A DNA stretch of 64,000 bases from Streptomyces sp. Je 1-79 (GCF_025195125.1 NZ_JAMGSL010000006.1:231815-295814), one strand, 5' to 3'. Numbered from the stretch's first letter, positions 17,084 through 25,770 are shown. Notes: generated from the sequence alone by a model not told the origin. Translations and numbers: made by a program.

Positions 17084-17701
17084 ATGGTGGACATGGGGGC
17101 GTTCCGGGACGTGGTCGGCAACTGGGCGTCCGGCGGGCCCGGCGGGCCGGCGGGCGAGCTGGCGGAGCGGCTGGGGCTGCGGACGGCGGTGCTCCTCGAA
17201 GGGGCGAGCGACTTCGAGGCCGTGGAGGCGCTGGCCGAACGGCGCGGCCGGGACCTCGCCGCCGAGGGGGTGTGCGTGGTGCCGATGGGCGGGGCGATGA
17301 ACGTGGCCCGCTACGCCGGCCTCCTCGGACCGCCCGGGCTCGGCCTGCGCCTGACGGGACTGTGCGACGAGGGCGAGCGGGACTTCTACGCGCGCGGGCT
17401 GAAGCGGGCCGGGGCGCCGAGCGGCGGCTTCTTCGTGTGCGCGGCGGACCTGGAGGACGAGCTCATCCGCGCGCTCGGCACGGCGAGGGTCGAGGAGATC
17501 GTCCGGGACGCGGGCGACCTGAGACCGTGGCAGACCTTCCTCAGCCAGCCGGCGCAGCACGGCCGGCCACGGGAGCGGCAGTTGCGGCGCTTCCTCGGCA
17601 CGAAGAAGGGCCGCAAGATCCGCTACGGCCGCCTCCTGGTGGAGGCCCTCGGCCCCGGCCAGGTACCGGCCCCGCTCGACGGCCTCTTCACGAGCCTGTG
17701 A
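17084..17701 (+). CDS. TOPRIM-domain protein (OLD-like nucleotidyl hydrolase)
   Basis: A 205-aa protein with a TOPRIM-like core. VLLEGASDFEAVEALA carries the conserved Glu, MGGAMNVARYAG the following loop, and LCDEGERDFY the acidic pair. It lacks the ABC ATPase of full OLD nucleases, so it is a stand-alone TOPRIM form. It could cut or modify nucleic acid, but nothing beyond the fold signature is visible. The C-terminus KKGRKIRYGRLL is basic. ATG 17084 (MVDMGAF) is a provisional start. Its end overlaps the convergent RsbW-like gene by 14 bases. It is the first gene of a locally accessory-looking segment. Confidence 0.65.
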   Translation: MVDMGAFRDVVGNWASGGPGGPAGELAERLGLRTAVLLEGASDFEAVEALAERRGRDLAAEGVCVVPMGGAMNVARYAGLLGPPGLGLRLTGLCDEGERDFYARGLKRAGAPSGGFFVCAADLEDELIRALGTARVEEIVRDAGDLRPWQTFLSQPAQHGRPRERQLRRFLGTKKGRKIRYGRLLVEALGPGQVPAPLDGLFTSL

Positions 17702-18107
17702 CCGCCAGGCCGCCGCCCCGGTGGAACTCGCACCAGACGACCTTGCCGGGGTTCCGCTCCCCCACGCCCCAGCGGTCGGCCAGCGCCGCGACGAGGAACA
17801 GCCCGCGCCCGGACTCCCCGCACGAGGGCTCCCGAGCGGCCGGGACACCGTCGCCGCTGTCGTGGACCTCGACACGCAGGGGCCCGGGGCGCTCCAGATA
17901 GAGATGGAGCCGGTAGCCCCGGCCCGGCGGGACGCCGTGGAGCAGGGCGTTGGTGGCGAGCTCGCTCACGCACAGGAGTACGTCGTCCGCACACTCGTCC
18001 AGGCCCCAGTCGGCGAGAGCCTTGCGCGTGAAGTCGCGGGCGAGGGGGACGGATCGGCGTTCACGACGGTAGAACGCCTCCCTGAACAGGGGCAGTCGGT
18101 CGGTCAT
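17688..18107 (-). CDS. RsbW-like ATP-binding regulatory protein
   Basis: A 139-aa GHKL ATPase domain of the anti-sigma-factor kinase type. The N-box is SELATNALLHG, G1 is DSGDG and G2 is GRGLFLVAALADRWG. Streptomyces has many such stand-alone domains, often beside HTH-DUF5753 and DUF397 genes as here. ATG 18107 (MTDRLPLF) is preferred over further-upstream starts. It is divergent from the HTH gene, and an 11-bp perfect inverted repeat lies between them. Partner and target are unknown; kinase activity on an antagonist is inferred from the family only. Confidence 0.85.
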   Translation of the reverse strand: MTDRLPLFREAFYRRERRSVPLARDFTRKALADWGLDECADDVLLCVSELATNALLHGVPPGRGYRLHLYLERPGPLRVEVHDSGDGVPAAREPSCGESGRGLFLVAALADRWGVGERNPGKVVWCEFHRGGGLAVTGS

Positions 18108-18152
18108 GGCGACGACTGTGGCGGGTGGGGCAGGAAGCGCCCCAGGTCCGCC

Positions 18153-18177
18153 ACCCGTACAAATCTTTTGTACGGGT
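18153..18177. promoter_or_regulatory. Perfect 11-bp inverted repeat between divergent regulators
   Basis: ACCCGTACAAA (18153-18163) and TTTGTACGGGT (18167-18177) are exact reverse complements separated by TCT. The site lies 46 bases from the RsbW-like start and 33 from the HTH start, in the only intergenic gap of this gene group. The likeliest reading is an operator for the adjacent HTH-DUF5753 protein controlling both directions. It might also act as a hairpin at the RNA level. Confidence 0.65.
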
Positions 18178-18209
18178 CCGAAGAGGTATCGCGCGCGCAC
18201 GGTACGGGG

Positions 18210-19049
18210 ATGTCACCGCACATGCCACGGCGAGCGAACTCCAGGAAAAAGACGCCCACATGGGAAGTGATCGGCGCCCTCGTGGCGCTCTACCGCCAGC
18301 AGGCGGGGATAACGCAACCCCAGCTCGCGACCCAGGTCTGCGTGGGCCTGGAGACGCTGGGCTCGATCGAACAGGGCCGGCGGGCGCTGCGGCTGAAGCT
18401 GGCGACGGAGCTGGACGAACTGCTCGACACGAGGGGCGCGTTGGCGGCGGCGGTGCGGAAGGTGCCGGAGCGGGAGCGGTATCCGGCGTTCGCGCAGGAC
18501 TTCATCGAACTGGAGGCGGAGGCACTGAGCCTCTGCTCCTATCAGAACCAAGTGGTGCCGGGCCTGCTCCAGGCCGAGGAGTACGCCCGGGGGGTCTTCG
18601 ACTGCCTCTATCCCCCGATCACCGCGCAGGAGGCGGAGGACCGACTCCTTGCACGCATCGACCGGCACCGGATCTTCGAACAGAAGCCCTGGCCGCCGAT
18701 GATGTGCTTCCTCCTCGACGAGTCCATCCTGGAGCGGCCGATCGGCGGCCGTGACGTGCTGCGGGGGCAGATCCTCCATCTGCGGGAGATGGCCGAACTC
18801 CCCTTCCTCGCCCTCCAGATCATCCCGAAGAGCCGGACGAAGCACGCGGGACTCGACGGCCCCATGGTGCTCGTCGAAACCCCCGACCACGACCACGTCG
18901 CCTACATCGAGGGGCAGCGGGTCAGCTTCCTCATCGACGACCCCGACGAGGTCGGCATCCTCCAGGCCAAGTATGGAATGCTGCGGTCACAGGCCCTGAC
19001 GCCCGAGGACACCATGGGCCTGCTGGAACGTCTGGCGGGAGAGACATGA
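18210..19049 (+). CDS. XRE-type HTH regulator with DUF5753 domain
   Basis: A 279-aa transcription factor. The N-terminal helix-turn-helix spans roughly residues 15-70 (LVALYRQQAGITQPQLATQV and ETLGSIEQGRRAL). The C-terminal DUF5753 sensor-like domain includes YQNQVVPGLLQAEEYARGVF and MAELPFLALQIIPKS. Proteins of this kind (WhiJ-like) pair with DUF397 proteins and control development or antibiotic genes in Streptomyces. ATG 18210 is taken as start; ATG 18222 is also possible. It overlaps the DUF397 gene by ATGA, so they are coupled. Binding to the upstream inverted repeat is inferred. Confidence 0.9.
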   Translation: MSPHMPRRANSRKKTPTWEVIGALVALYRQQAGITQPQLATQVCVGLETLGSIEQGRRALRLKLATELDELLDTRGALAAAVRKVPERERYPAFAQDFIELEAEALSLCSYQNQVVPGLLQAEEYARGVFDCLYPPITAQEAEDRLLARIDRHRIFEQKPWPPMMCFLLDESILERPIGGRDVLRGQILHLREMAELPFLALQIIPKSRTKHAGLDGPMVLVETPDHDHVAYIEGQRVSFLIDDPDEVGILQAKYGMLRSQALTPEDTMGLLERLAGET

Positions 19050-19291
19050 ACGCAAGCGCACTTTCGTGGTTCAAGTCCAGCTACAGCGGTGACGAGGGCG
19101 GCGCCTGCCTCGAAGTCGCCTACGACTGGCGCAAGTCGAGCTACAGCGGCAGCGAGGGCGGCGACTGCGTCGAGGTGGCCGCGCACCCCGCCGCCGTCCA
19201 CGTCCGCGACTCCAAGCTCGCCGACGGCAGCCCGGTCTTCACCGTGTCGCCCGCCGCGTGGGCCGCCTTCGTCGCGGAGGCCGGGTGTTAG
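19046..19291 (+). CDS. DUF397 protein with a duplicated motif
   Basis: An 81-aa protein. DUF397 proteins normally carry one WxKSSYSGxEGGxCVEVA motif. Here there are two in tandem, FKSSYSGDEGGACLEVAYD and then RKSSYSGSEGGDCVEVAAH, followed by the usual VRDSKLADGSPVF and a W/F-rich end. The ATG overlaps the HTH stop (ATGA), and the end overlaps the next start by 7 bases. DUF397 proteins are small partners of HTH-DUF5753 regulators. The duplication looks like an in-frame repeat of about 20 residues. Confidence 0.88.
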   Translation: MNASALSWFKSSYSGDEGGACLEVAYDWRKSSYSGSEGGDCVEVAAHPAAVHVRDSKLADGSPVFTVSPAAWAAFVAEAGC

Positions 19292-19689
19292 AGGAGTCGC
19301 TGACCGCCCTGGCCGCCGCCGGCGGCGGGGCCGTCGTCGCCGCGATGGCCACGGACGCCTGGCAGGTCACCCGGGACGGCGTCGTCCGGCTGTTCCGGGG
19401 GCGGGCGGAGGTCGAGGGGCGGCTCGAGGAGGACGCCGCCCTCGTCGCCGGCGCCGAGAACGCCGGCGAGGCGCGGCAGGCGCTCGTACCCGCCTGGGCG
19501 CTGCGGCTGGGCGCCCTCCTCGCCGAGCACCCGGAGTACGCCGACGAGCTGCGCGCGCTGATACGGGACACCCCGGGGGCCCAGCACTCCGTGCAGCACA
19601 ACACCGCCCACGGCAACGGACGTGTCTTCGGGGTCCAGCACGGGAACATCGTCTTCCACCAGGGCCCCGAACCCCGCCCGGACGCGTGA
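19285..19689 (+). CDS. Small effector-like protein with C-terminal amyloid-like motif
   Basis: A 134-aa protein. The N-terminus VLEESLTALAAAGGGAVVAAMATDAWQVTRDGVVRLFR (residues 1-38, shown in parts: hydrophobic LAAAGGGAVVAAMATDAW then RDGVVRLFRGR) resembles small proteins found next to STAND NTPases in Streptomyces. The middle is helical. The C-terminus has NTAHGNGRVFGVQHGNIVF, with a VQxG core like RHIM/PP-type amyloid signalling motifs. GTG 19285 has GGAGG 6 bases upstream and overlaps the DUF397 stop; the gene's own stop overlaps the NLR-like start (GTGA). No family is firmly assigned. A role as the effector of the next protein is inferred from coupling and the motif. Confidence 0.55.
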   Translation: MLEESLTALAAAGGGAVVAAMATDAWQVTRDGVVRLFRGRAEVEGRLEEDAALVAGAENAGEARQALVPAWALRLGALLAEHPEYADELRALIRDTPGAQHSVQHNTAHGNGRVFGVQHGNIVFHQGPEPRPDA

Positions 19690-22460
19690 GCGCCGAGCAG
19701 CACGTCACCGCTTACGCCGGGTACGCGTACGGCGTCATCGGCGCCGACATCCATGTGTTCGGCGACGGGTCGCCCGTCTACCTCCTCCAGAACTGGCGCC
19801 CCGCGTCGCCGCCCGATCCGGAGTGGCTGCGGGAGTTACCGAGCCGGATGCTCAACTCTCGTTTCGAGGTGGTGCCGTTCACCGGGCGGGAGCCCGAGCT
19901 CGCCGATCTGCGCGCGTGGCGCGACCAGACGTCGCCCCGGCTCGCCGTCCGCTGGATGCACGCGCCCGGTGGGCAGGGCAAGACCCGCCTCGCGGCGCGG
20001 TTCGCCGACGAGACCCAGCAGGCGGGCTGGCGGGTCGTCGCCGCCACCAACGGCCCGGGGTCGGTCCAGCCGCCGCCCGGCAGTCAGGACCTGACGATCG
20101 ACGGGCATCCCGGCGTCCTGCTGGTCGTCGACTACGCGGACCGGTGGCCGCTCACCCACCTCACGTGGCTGTTCAGCAACGCCCTGCTCCACCGGCCCGG
20201 GCTGCCCACCAGGATCCTGCTGCTCGCCCGTACGGCCGACGCCTGGCCCGCCGTACGCGCCTCCCTCGCCAACCACCGGGCCTCCACATCGAGTCTTCTC
20301 CTCGACGAGCTGCCCGACGGCTCCGAGGCCCACGCCGAGATGTACCGAACCGCCCACGACAGCTTCGCCGTACGGTACGGAGTGCGGCCGCGGGGCGAGG
20401 GCCCGGACCCTCCCCCGTACGGGCTGACGCTCGCCCTCCACATGGCCGCCCTCGTCACCGTCGACGCGCTCGCGACCGGTCGCCGGCCGCCCACCGACAT
20501 GGCCGGACTCACCGTCTACCTCCTGGACCGTGAGCAGCTGCACTGGGCGACGCTCTTCGCTCGCGGCGGGTCCTACGCCACCCCGCCGCAGGCCATGAAC
20601 CGGACCGTCTTCGCCGCCACCCTCACCGGCGCCGTCGACGCCTCGCCGGGCGCGGCCGTCGTCCGTGACCTGGGCTTCGAACACGCCGACGTCCGCCGTG
20701 TCCTGGACGACCACGCGTACTGCTACCCGCCCGCCGAACCCGGCCTCGGCACCGTCCTCGAACCGCTCTATCCCGACCGGCTCGCCGAGGACTTCCTCGC
20801 CCTCACCCTGCCGGGCCACCGGGCCGACTACCCCGCCACGCCCTGGGCCGGGGCCGTCGTCGCCGACCTGCTCGGGCGACACCAAGGCCGTGCCGTGACC
20901 TTCCTCACCGCCGCCGCGCAGCGCTGGCCGCACGTCGGGTCCGGGTCTCTGTACCCGCTGCTCGAAGCCGATCCCGGCCTGGCGCTCGCGGGCGGGAGCG
21001 CCGCACTGAGCGGACTCGCGGCGCTGGACGACATACCGCCGCCGCTGCTCTCCGCCATCGTCGGCCGATTCCCCATCCGCCGCCATGTCGACCTCGACGC
21101 GGGAATGGCGGTCCTCACCCAGCGGCTCGCCGACCATCTGTTGACACTCGACGACGGCCCGGCCGCACGCGGGGTGGCGTACGCCGAGCTGAGCAACCGG
21201 CTCTCGAACTCCGGTCGCCTCGACGAAGCCCTGGATGCGGCCCGGAGGGCCGTCGACGCGTACGACGAGACCGACGACATCCTCGCGTTGACCCACGCCC
21301 TGAGCGGTCTCTCCACCTGCCTGGGCCTCCTCGGGCGGCCCGAGGAGGCCCAGGCGGTGGCCGTGGAGGCCGCAGTCCTGATGGCGCGGCTCGCCCCGGC
21401 CGAACCCGTGCTGTACGGAGGAATACATGCCGGGCTCATCGGCAACGTGGCCATCTGGCTCGCCGCGCTGGGTCGTCTCGAGGAGGCCCTCGCCATGGGC
21501 GAGCGGGCGGTGGCGGCCTGGCGCAGGATGGCCGCGCTCGATCCCGTACACGAGGAGTTCCTGGCGAACGCCTTGCACGGCCTCGGTAACTGTCTCTCCG
21601 GCCTCGGCCGCCAGCCGGAGGCAGCCGAGACGGCGCGGGAGACGGTGGCGATCCGTCGGCGGCTCGCCGAACAGGACCCCGCGGCCCACGAGCCAGACCT
21701 TGCGAAGTCGCTCATCAATCTGGCCAACCACCTCGCTCTCCAGGGGCTCAGGGCGGAAGCCCTGGTCCTCTCCCAGGAGGCGGCCTCCCTCCTACGCCGC
21801 CTCGCGAAAGTCAACGCGGCCGCGCACGAACCGGACTTCGCCAACGCCCTCCTGAGTCTGGGCGCCGACCTCGGCGAGGCGGGCCGGACGGCCGAGGCCG
21901 TCGACGTCACCGCCGAGTCCACCGCGATCCGGCGCCGGCTCGCTGCGGCGAACCTGGCAGCCCACGAGATCGACCTGGCGAGGTCGCTGACGAACCTGAG
22001 CAGGTTCCTCATGGAGGCGGAGCGTCAGGCTGAGGCCCTGGGCCCGGTGGGGGAGGCCGTCGCCATCCTTGAGCGGCTGTACGCCGGGAATCCGGACCTC
22101 CACCGGACCGACCTCGCGATGGCGCTCTCCAACCTGGGCATGTGCCTGGAGACGGCCGGGCGACGCCCCGAGGGGCTCGCCGTCACCCGTCGCGCCGTCG
22201 AGCTGTACCGCACGGCCGTGACCCGCACCCCCGCCGCGTACACCTTCGACCTGGCCCGGACCCTCAACAACCTGGGTCGCTTCCTCGCCCTCGACACACG
22301 GTGGGCGGAGGCGCTGGTGCCCCTCGACGAGGCGATCGACCTCGCCGAACGGTCCTCGCCCACCAATCCGCCCGCCTACACCGAGCTCCTCACCCGGCTG
22401 AGGAAGACCCGGTCCGGCTGCCTCACGATGCTACGAAGAGGGCGTCGCCCCGGATCGTGA
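19686..22460 (+). CDS. NLR-like STAND NTPase with TPR repeats
   Basis: A 924-aa cytosolic protein. The first 35 residues hold a glycine-rich motif, YAGYAYGVIGADIHVFGDG. A P-loop NTPase follows with Walker A APGGQGKTRL (about residue 95) and Walker B VLLVVDYAD (about 145), then a winged-helix-like middle and, from about residue 500, nine TPR-type repeats of roughly 42 residues, each containing an ALxxxxEAVxxxRRL-like helix. The N-terminal sensor/adaptor, NTPase and C-terminal repeat order is that of bacterial NLR/STAND proteins, which oligomerise on sensing a trigger. GTG 19686 overlaps the small effector-like gene by GTGA. It is followed by a 14-bp-stem hairpin overlapping its stop. Partner and trigger are unknown. 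Confidence 0.8.
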   Translation: MSAEQHVTAYAGYAYGVIGADIHVFGDGSPVYLLQNWRPASPPDPEWLRELPSRMLNSRFEVVPFTGREPELADLRAWRDQTSPRLAVRWMHAPGGQGKTRLAARFADETQQAGWRVVAATNGPGSVQPPPGSQDLTIDGHPGVLLVVDYADRWPLTHLTWLFSNALLHRPGLPTRILLLARTADAWPAVRASLANHRASTSSLLLDELPDGSEAHAEMYRTAHDSFAVRYGVRPRGEGPDPPPYGLTLALHMAALVTVDALATGRRPPTDMAGLTVYLLDREQLHWATLFARGGSYATPPQAMNRTVFAATLTGAVDASPGAAVVRDLGFEHADVRRVLDDHAYCYPPAEPGLGTVLEPLYPDRLAEDFLALTLPGHRADYPATPWAGAVVADLLGRHQGRAVTFLTAAAQRWPHVGSGSLYPLLEADPGLALAGGSAALSGLAALDDIPPPLLSAIVGRFPIRRHVDLDAGMAVLTQRLADHLLTLDDGPAARGVAYAELSNRLSNSGRLDEALDAARRAVDAYDETDDILALTHALSGLSTCLGLLGRPEEAQAVAVEAAVLMARLAPAEPVLYGGIHAGLIGNVAIWLAALGRLEEALAMGERAVAAWRRMAALDPVHEEFLANALHGLGNCLSGLGRQPEAAETARETVAIRRRLAEQDPAAHEPDLAKSLINLANHLALQGLRAEALVLSQEAASLLRRLAKVNAAAHEPDFANALLSLGADLGEAGRTAEAVDVTAESTAIRRRLAAANLAAHEIDLARSLTNLSRFLMEAERQAEALGPVGEAVAILERLYAGNPDLHRTDLAMALSNLGMCLETAGRRPEGLAVTRRAVELYRTAVTRTPAAYTFDLARTLNNLGRFLALDTRWAEALVPLDEAIDLAERSSPTNPPAYTELLTRLRKTRSGCLTMLRRGRRPGS

Positions 22461-22477
22461 GACCCGGGGCGACGCCC
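22440..22477. terminator. Strong bidirectional hairpin between NLR-like gene and gatB
   Basis: A 14-bp perfect stem: 22440-22453 (GGGCGTCGCCCCGG) pairs with 22464-22477, with a 10-base loop. There is no T-tract on either side. It covers the last codons and stop of the NLR-like gene and lies 23 bases from the gatB stop, so it probably ends transcription from both sides. Confidence 0.8.
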
Positions 22478-22499
22478 TTCACGCGCACAAGCCGGACGC

Positions 22500-24011
22500 T
22501 CAGCCCTCGCTGACGCCCAGCTTCTCCAGGATCAGGTCCTTCACGCGCGCCGCGTCCGCCTGGCCGCGGGTGGCCTTCATGACCGCGCCGACCAGGGCGC
22601 CGACCGCGGCCACCTTGCCGCCGCGGATCTTGTCGGCGATGCCCGCGTTGGCCGCGATGGCCTCGTCGACCGCCGTGGAGAGCGCGCCCTCGTCGGAGAC
22701 GACCTTCAGGCCGCGCTTCTCGACGACCTCGTCCGGACCGCCCTCGCCGGCCAGCACGCCCTCGATGACCTGGCGCGCCAGCTTGTCGGTGAGGTCGCCG
22801 GAGGCCACCAGCTCGGTCACCCGGGCGACCTGCGCCGGGGTGATCGGCAGCTCGTCCAGGGCGGTGCCCGACTCGTTGGCGGAGCGGGCCAGCTCGCCCA
22901 TCCACCACTTGCGGGCCTGGTCCGACGGAGCGCCCGCGTCCGTGGTCGCGACGATCAGGTCGACCGCGCCCGCGTTGAGGATCGACTGCATGTCGTGCTC
23001 GGAGACGCCCCACTCCTCGCGGAGCCGGTTGCGGCGCACGCGCGGCAGCTCGGGCAGTCCGGCACGCAGCTCCTCGACCCACGCACGGGCCGGGGCGACG
23101 GGGACGAGGTCGGGCTCCGGGAAGTACCGGTAGTCCTCGGCGTTGTCCTTGATCCGGCCGGAGGTGGTGGAGCCGTCGTCCTCGTGGAAGTGACGGGTCT
23201 CCTGCACGATCGTGCCGCCGGAGGTCAGCACGGCCGCGTGGCGCATGATCTCGTAGCGCGCCGCGCGCTCCACCGAACGGAGCGAGTTGACGTTCTTCGT
23301 CTCCGAGCGGGTGCCGAAGGTCTTGGTGCCGTGCGGGCGCAGCGACAGGTTCACGTCGCAGCGCATCTGGCCCTTGTCCATCCGCGCCTCGGAGACGTCC
23401 AGCGCGCGGATCAGCTCGCGCAGCTCGGCGACGTACGCCTTGGCGACCTCGGGGGCACGCTCGCCGGCGCCCTCGATCGGCTTGGTGACGATCTCGATGA
23501 GGGGGATGCCGGCCCGGTTGTAGTCGAGCAGCGAGTGCGAGGCGCCGTGGATCCGGCCCGTCGCGCCGCCGATGTGCGTCGACTTGCCGGTGTCCTCCTC
23601 CATGTGGGCGCGCTCGATCTCCACGCGGAAGATCTCCCCGTCCTCCAGCTGGACGTCCAGATAGCCGTTGAAGGCGATCGGCTCGTCGTACTGCGAGGTC
23701 TGGAAGTTCTTCGGCATGTCCGGATAGAAGTAGTTCTTCCGGGCGAAGCGGCACCACTCGGCGATCTCGCAGTTCAGCGCGAGACCGATCTTGACGGCGG
23801 ACTCGACGCCGATCGCGTTGACGACCGGGAGCGAGCCCGGCAGACCGAGACAGGTGGGGCAGGTCTGCGAGTTGGGCTCGGCGCCCAGCTCGGTCGAGCA
23901 GCCGCAGAACATCTTGGTCTTCGTGCCGAGCTCGACATGGACCTCCAGGCCCATGACGGGGTCGTACGCAGCGAGCGCCGCGTCGTACGACAGCAGTTCA
24001 GTGACGGTCAC
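22500..24011 (-). CDS. gatB: Asp-tRNA(Asn)/Glu-tRNA(Gln) amidotransferase subunit B
   Basis: A 503-aa subunit that binds and phosphorylates the mischarged Glu- or Asp-tRNA, receiving ammonia from GatA. The cradle domain starts with [12 protein letters not shown]; a zinc-type Cys set is visible as [19 protein letters not shown], within residues about 35-55. The segment YSGVPLIEIVT-like reads here as [16 protein letters not shown]. The C-terminal YqeY-like tail contains [16 protein letters not shown]. Full family length. ATG 24011 is 16 bases after the small membrane protein stop, so gatC, gatA, that gene and gatB form one operon. Confidence 0.97.
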   Translation of the reverse strand: MTVTELLSYDAALAAYDPVMGLEVHVELGTKTKMFCGCSTELGAEPNSQTCPTCLGLPGSLPVVNAIGVESAVKIGLALNCEIAEWCRFARKNYFYPDMPKNFQTSQYDEPIAFNGYLDVQLEDGEIFRVEIERAHMEEDTGKSTHIGGATGRIHGASHSLLDYNRAGIPLIEIVTKPIEGAGERAPEVAKAYVAELRELIRALDVSEARMDKGQMRCDVNLSLRPHGTKTFGTRSETKNVNSLRSVERAARYEIMRHAAVLTSGGTIVQETRHFHEDDGSTTSGRIKDNAEDYRYFPEPDLVPVAPARAWVEELRAGLPELPRVRRNRLREEWGVSEHDMQSILNAGAVDLIVATTDAGAPSDQARKWWMGELARSANESGTALDELPITPAQVARVTELVASGDLTDKLARQVIEGVLAGEGGPDEVVEKRGLKVVSDEGALSTAVDEAIAANAGIADKIRGGKVAAVGALVGAVMKATRGQADAARVKDLILEKLGVSEG

Positions 24012-24027
24012 AGTGAGACTTTCCCTC

Positions 24028-24270
24028 TCAGCCCAGCAGGACGTCGTCGTCGCCCAGGCGCTTCAGCTCCCGGTAGAGGATCGCCAGGCCGGTAACGATG
24101 GCGGCGGCGGACACGGCGGAGTCGATCAGCCGCAGCATGTCGTTGTCGTTGCGGGCCATCTTGGCCTGCTTCGCGACGCTGATCGCACCGAACGCGGTGG
24201 TCGCCAGCGAGACGTAGACGCCGGTCTTCGACTTCTTGAAGTTCTTGGCCTTCTTTGCCATGGCACTCAC
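24028..24270 (-). CDS. Small membrane protein in the gatCAB operon
   Basis: An 80-aa protein; GTG 24270 overlaps the gatA stop by GTGA, or ATG 24261 ([15 protein letters not shown]) gives 77 aa. The basic start is followed by a weakly hydrophobic helix ([17 protein letters not shown]), a charged loop and a second helix, [19 protein letters not shown]. No known domain. I recall orthologues at this position in other Streptomyces, but could not check. Its place between gatA and gatB suggests constant coexpression with the amidotransferase; a functional link is not shown. Confidence 0.75.
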   Translation of the reverse strand: MSAMAKKAKNFKKSKTGVYVSLATTAFGAISVAKQAKMARNDNDMLRLIDSAVSAAAIVTGLAILYRELKRLGDDDVLLG

Positions 24271-25766
24271 AGCGACGGAGCCTCCTCAAGCAGCGGGTGA
24301 CCCCACTTTTCCACGAAGGCGGCCTCGACGGCGGCGCCGACCTTGTACAGCCGGTCGTCCTTCATGGCGGGGGCGATGATCTGCAGGCCGACCGGCAGGC
24401 CGTCCTCCGGCGCGAGACCGCAGGGCAGCGACATGGCGGCGTTGCCGGCCAGGTTGGTCGGGATGGTGCACAGGTCCGCGAGGTACATCGCCATCGGGTC
24501 GTCGGCGCGCTCGCCGATCGGGAAGGCGGTGGTGGGCGTCGTCGGGGAGACGATGACGTCCACCTGCTCGAAGGCCTGCTCGAACTCGCGGGTGATGAGC
24601 GTACGGACCTTCTGCGCCGAGCCGTAGTACGCGTCGTAGTAGCCGGAGCTCAGGGCGTACGTACCGAGGATGACGCGGCGCTTGACCTCGTCGCCGAAGC
24701 CGGCCTCACGGGTGAGGGCGGTGACGTCCTCGGCCGAACGGGTGCCGTCGTCGCCGACGCGCAGGCCGTAGCGCATGGCGTCGAAGCGGGCCAGGTTGGA
24801 GGAGCACTCCGACGGCGCGATCAGGTAGTACGCCGAAAGGGCGAGGTCGAAGGTCGGGCAGTCCAGCTCGACGATCTCGGCGCCCAGCTCCTTGAGGAGC
24901 TCGACGGACTCGTCGAAGCGCTGCACGACACCGGCCTGGTAGCCCTCGCCGCGGAACTGCTTGACGACACCGACGCGCATGCCGGCCACCGAGCCGTTGC
25001 GGGCGGCCTCGACGACCTGCGGCACCGGGGCGTCGATGGAGGTCGAGTCCAGCGGGTCGTGCCCGGCGATGGCCTCGTGCAGGAGCGCCGCGTCCAGGAC
25101 CGTACGGGCGCAGGGCCCGCCCTGGTCGAGGGAGGAGGAGAAGGCCACCATGCCGAAGCGGGAGACCCCGCCGTAGGTCGGCTTGACGCCGACGGTGCCG
25201 GTGACGGCGGCGGGCTGGCGGATCGAACCGCCGGTGTCGGTGCCGATCGCGAGGGGGGCCTCGTAGGCGGCGAGGGCGGCGGAGGAGCCACCGCCGGAGC
25301 CGCCGGGGATCCGGGTCAGGTCCCAGGGGTTGCCCGTGGGGCCGTAGGCGCTGTTCTCGGTGGAGGACCCCATGGCGAACTCGTCCATGTTGGTCTTGCC
25401 GAGGATGACGACGTCGGCGGCCTTGAGGTTCTTCACCAGGGTCGCGTCGTACGGCGGGATCCAGCCTTCGAGGATCTTCGAACCGACGGTCGTCGGCATG
25501 CCGGAGGTGGTGAAGATGTCCTTGAGCGCCAGGGGGACGCCGGCCAGCGGGCCGAGCTTCTCGCCCTTGGCGCGCTTCTCGTCCACGGCGCGGGCCTGGG
25601 CGAGGGCGCCCTCGCGGTCGACGTGCAGGAAGGCGTGGACCTTCTCGTCGACGGCCTCGATCCGGGCGAGGTGGGCCTCGGTCACCTCGACCGCGGTGAG
25701 TTCGCCCGAGGCGATCTTCGCGGCGATCTCGGCGGCCGTGAGCTTGATGATGGTGCTGTCCGTCAT
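24267..25766 (-). CDS. gatA: Asp-tRNA(Asn)/Glu-tRNA(Gln) amidotransferase subunit A
   Basis: A 499-aa glutaminase subunit of the amidase-signature family. It hydrolyses glutamine and passes ammonia to GatB. The Ser-cisSer-Lys triad is visible: Lys in PLALKDIF, then the [14 protein letters not shown] loop and [11 protein letters not shown] with the nucleophile. Length matches the family. ATG 25766 starts [15 protein letters not shown], 4 bases after gatC. The stop overlaps the next small gene by GTGA. Confidence 0.97.
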   Translation of the reverse strand: MTDSTIIKLTAAEIAAKIASGELTAVEVTEAHLARIEAVDEKVHAFLHVDREGALAQARAVDEKRAKGEKLGPLAGVPLALKDIFTTSGMPTTVGSKILEGWIPPYDATLVKNLKAADVVILGKTNMDEFAMGSSTENSAYGPTGNPWDLTRIPGGSGGGSSAALAAYEAPLAIGTDTGGSIRQPAAVTGTVGVKPTYGGVSRFGMVAFSSSLDQGGPCARTVLDAALLHEAIAGHDPLDSTSIDAPVPQVVEAARNGSVAGMRVGVVKQFRGEGYQAGVVQRFDESVELLKELGAEIVELDCPTFDLALSAYYLIAPSECSSNLARFDAMRYGLRVGDDGTRSAEDVTALTREAGFGDEVKRRVILGTYALSSGYYDAYYGSAQKVRTLITREFEQAFEQVDVIVSPTTPTTAFPIGERADDPMAMYLADLCTIPTNLAGNAAMSLPCGLAPEDGLPVGLQIIAPAMKDDRLYKVGAAVEAAFVEKWGHPLLEEAPSL

Positions 25767-25770
25767 GTGA

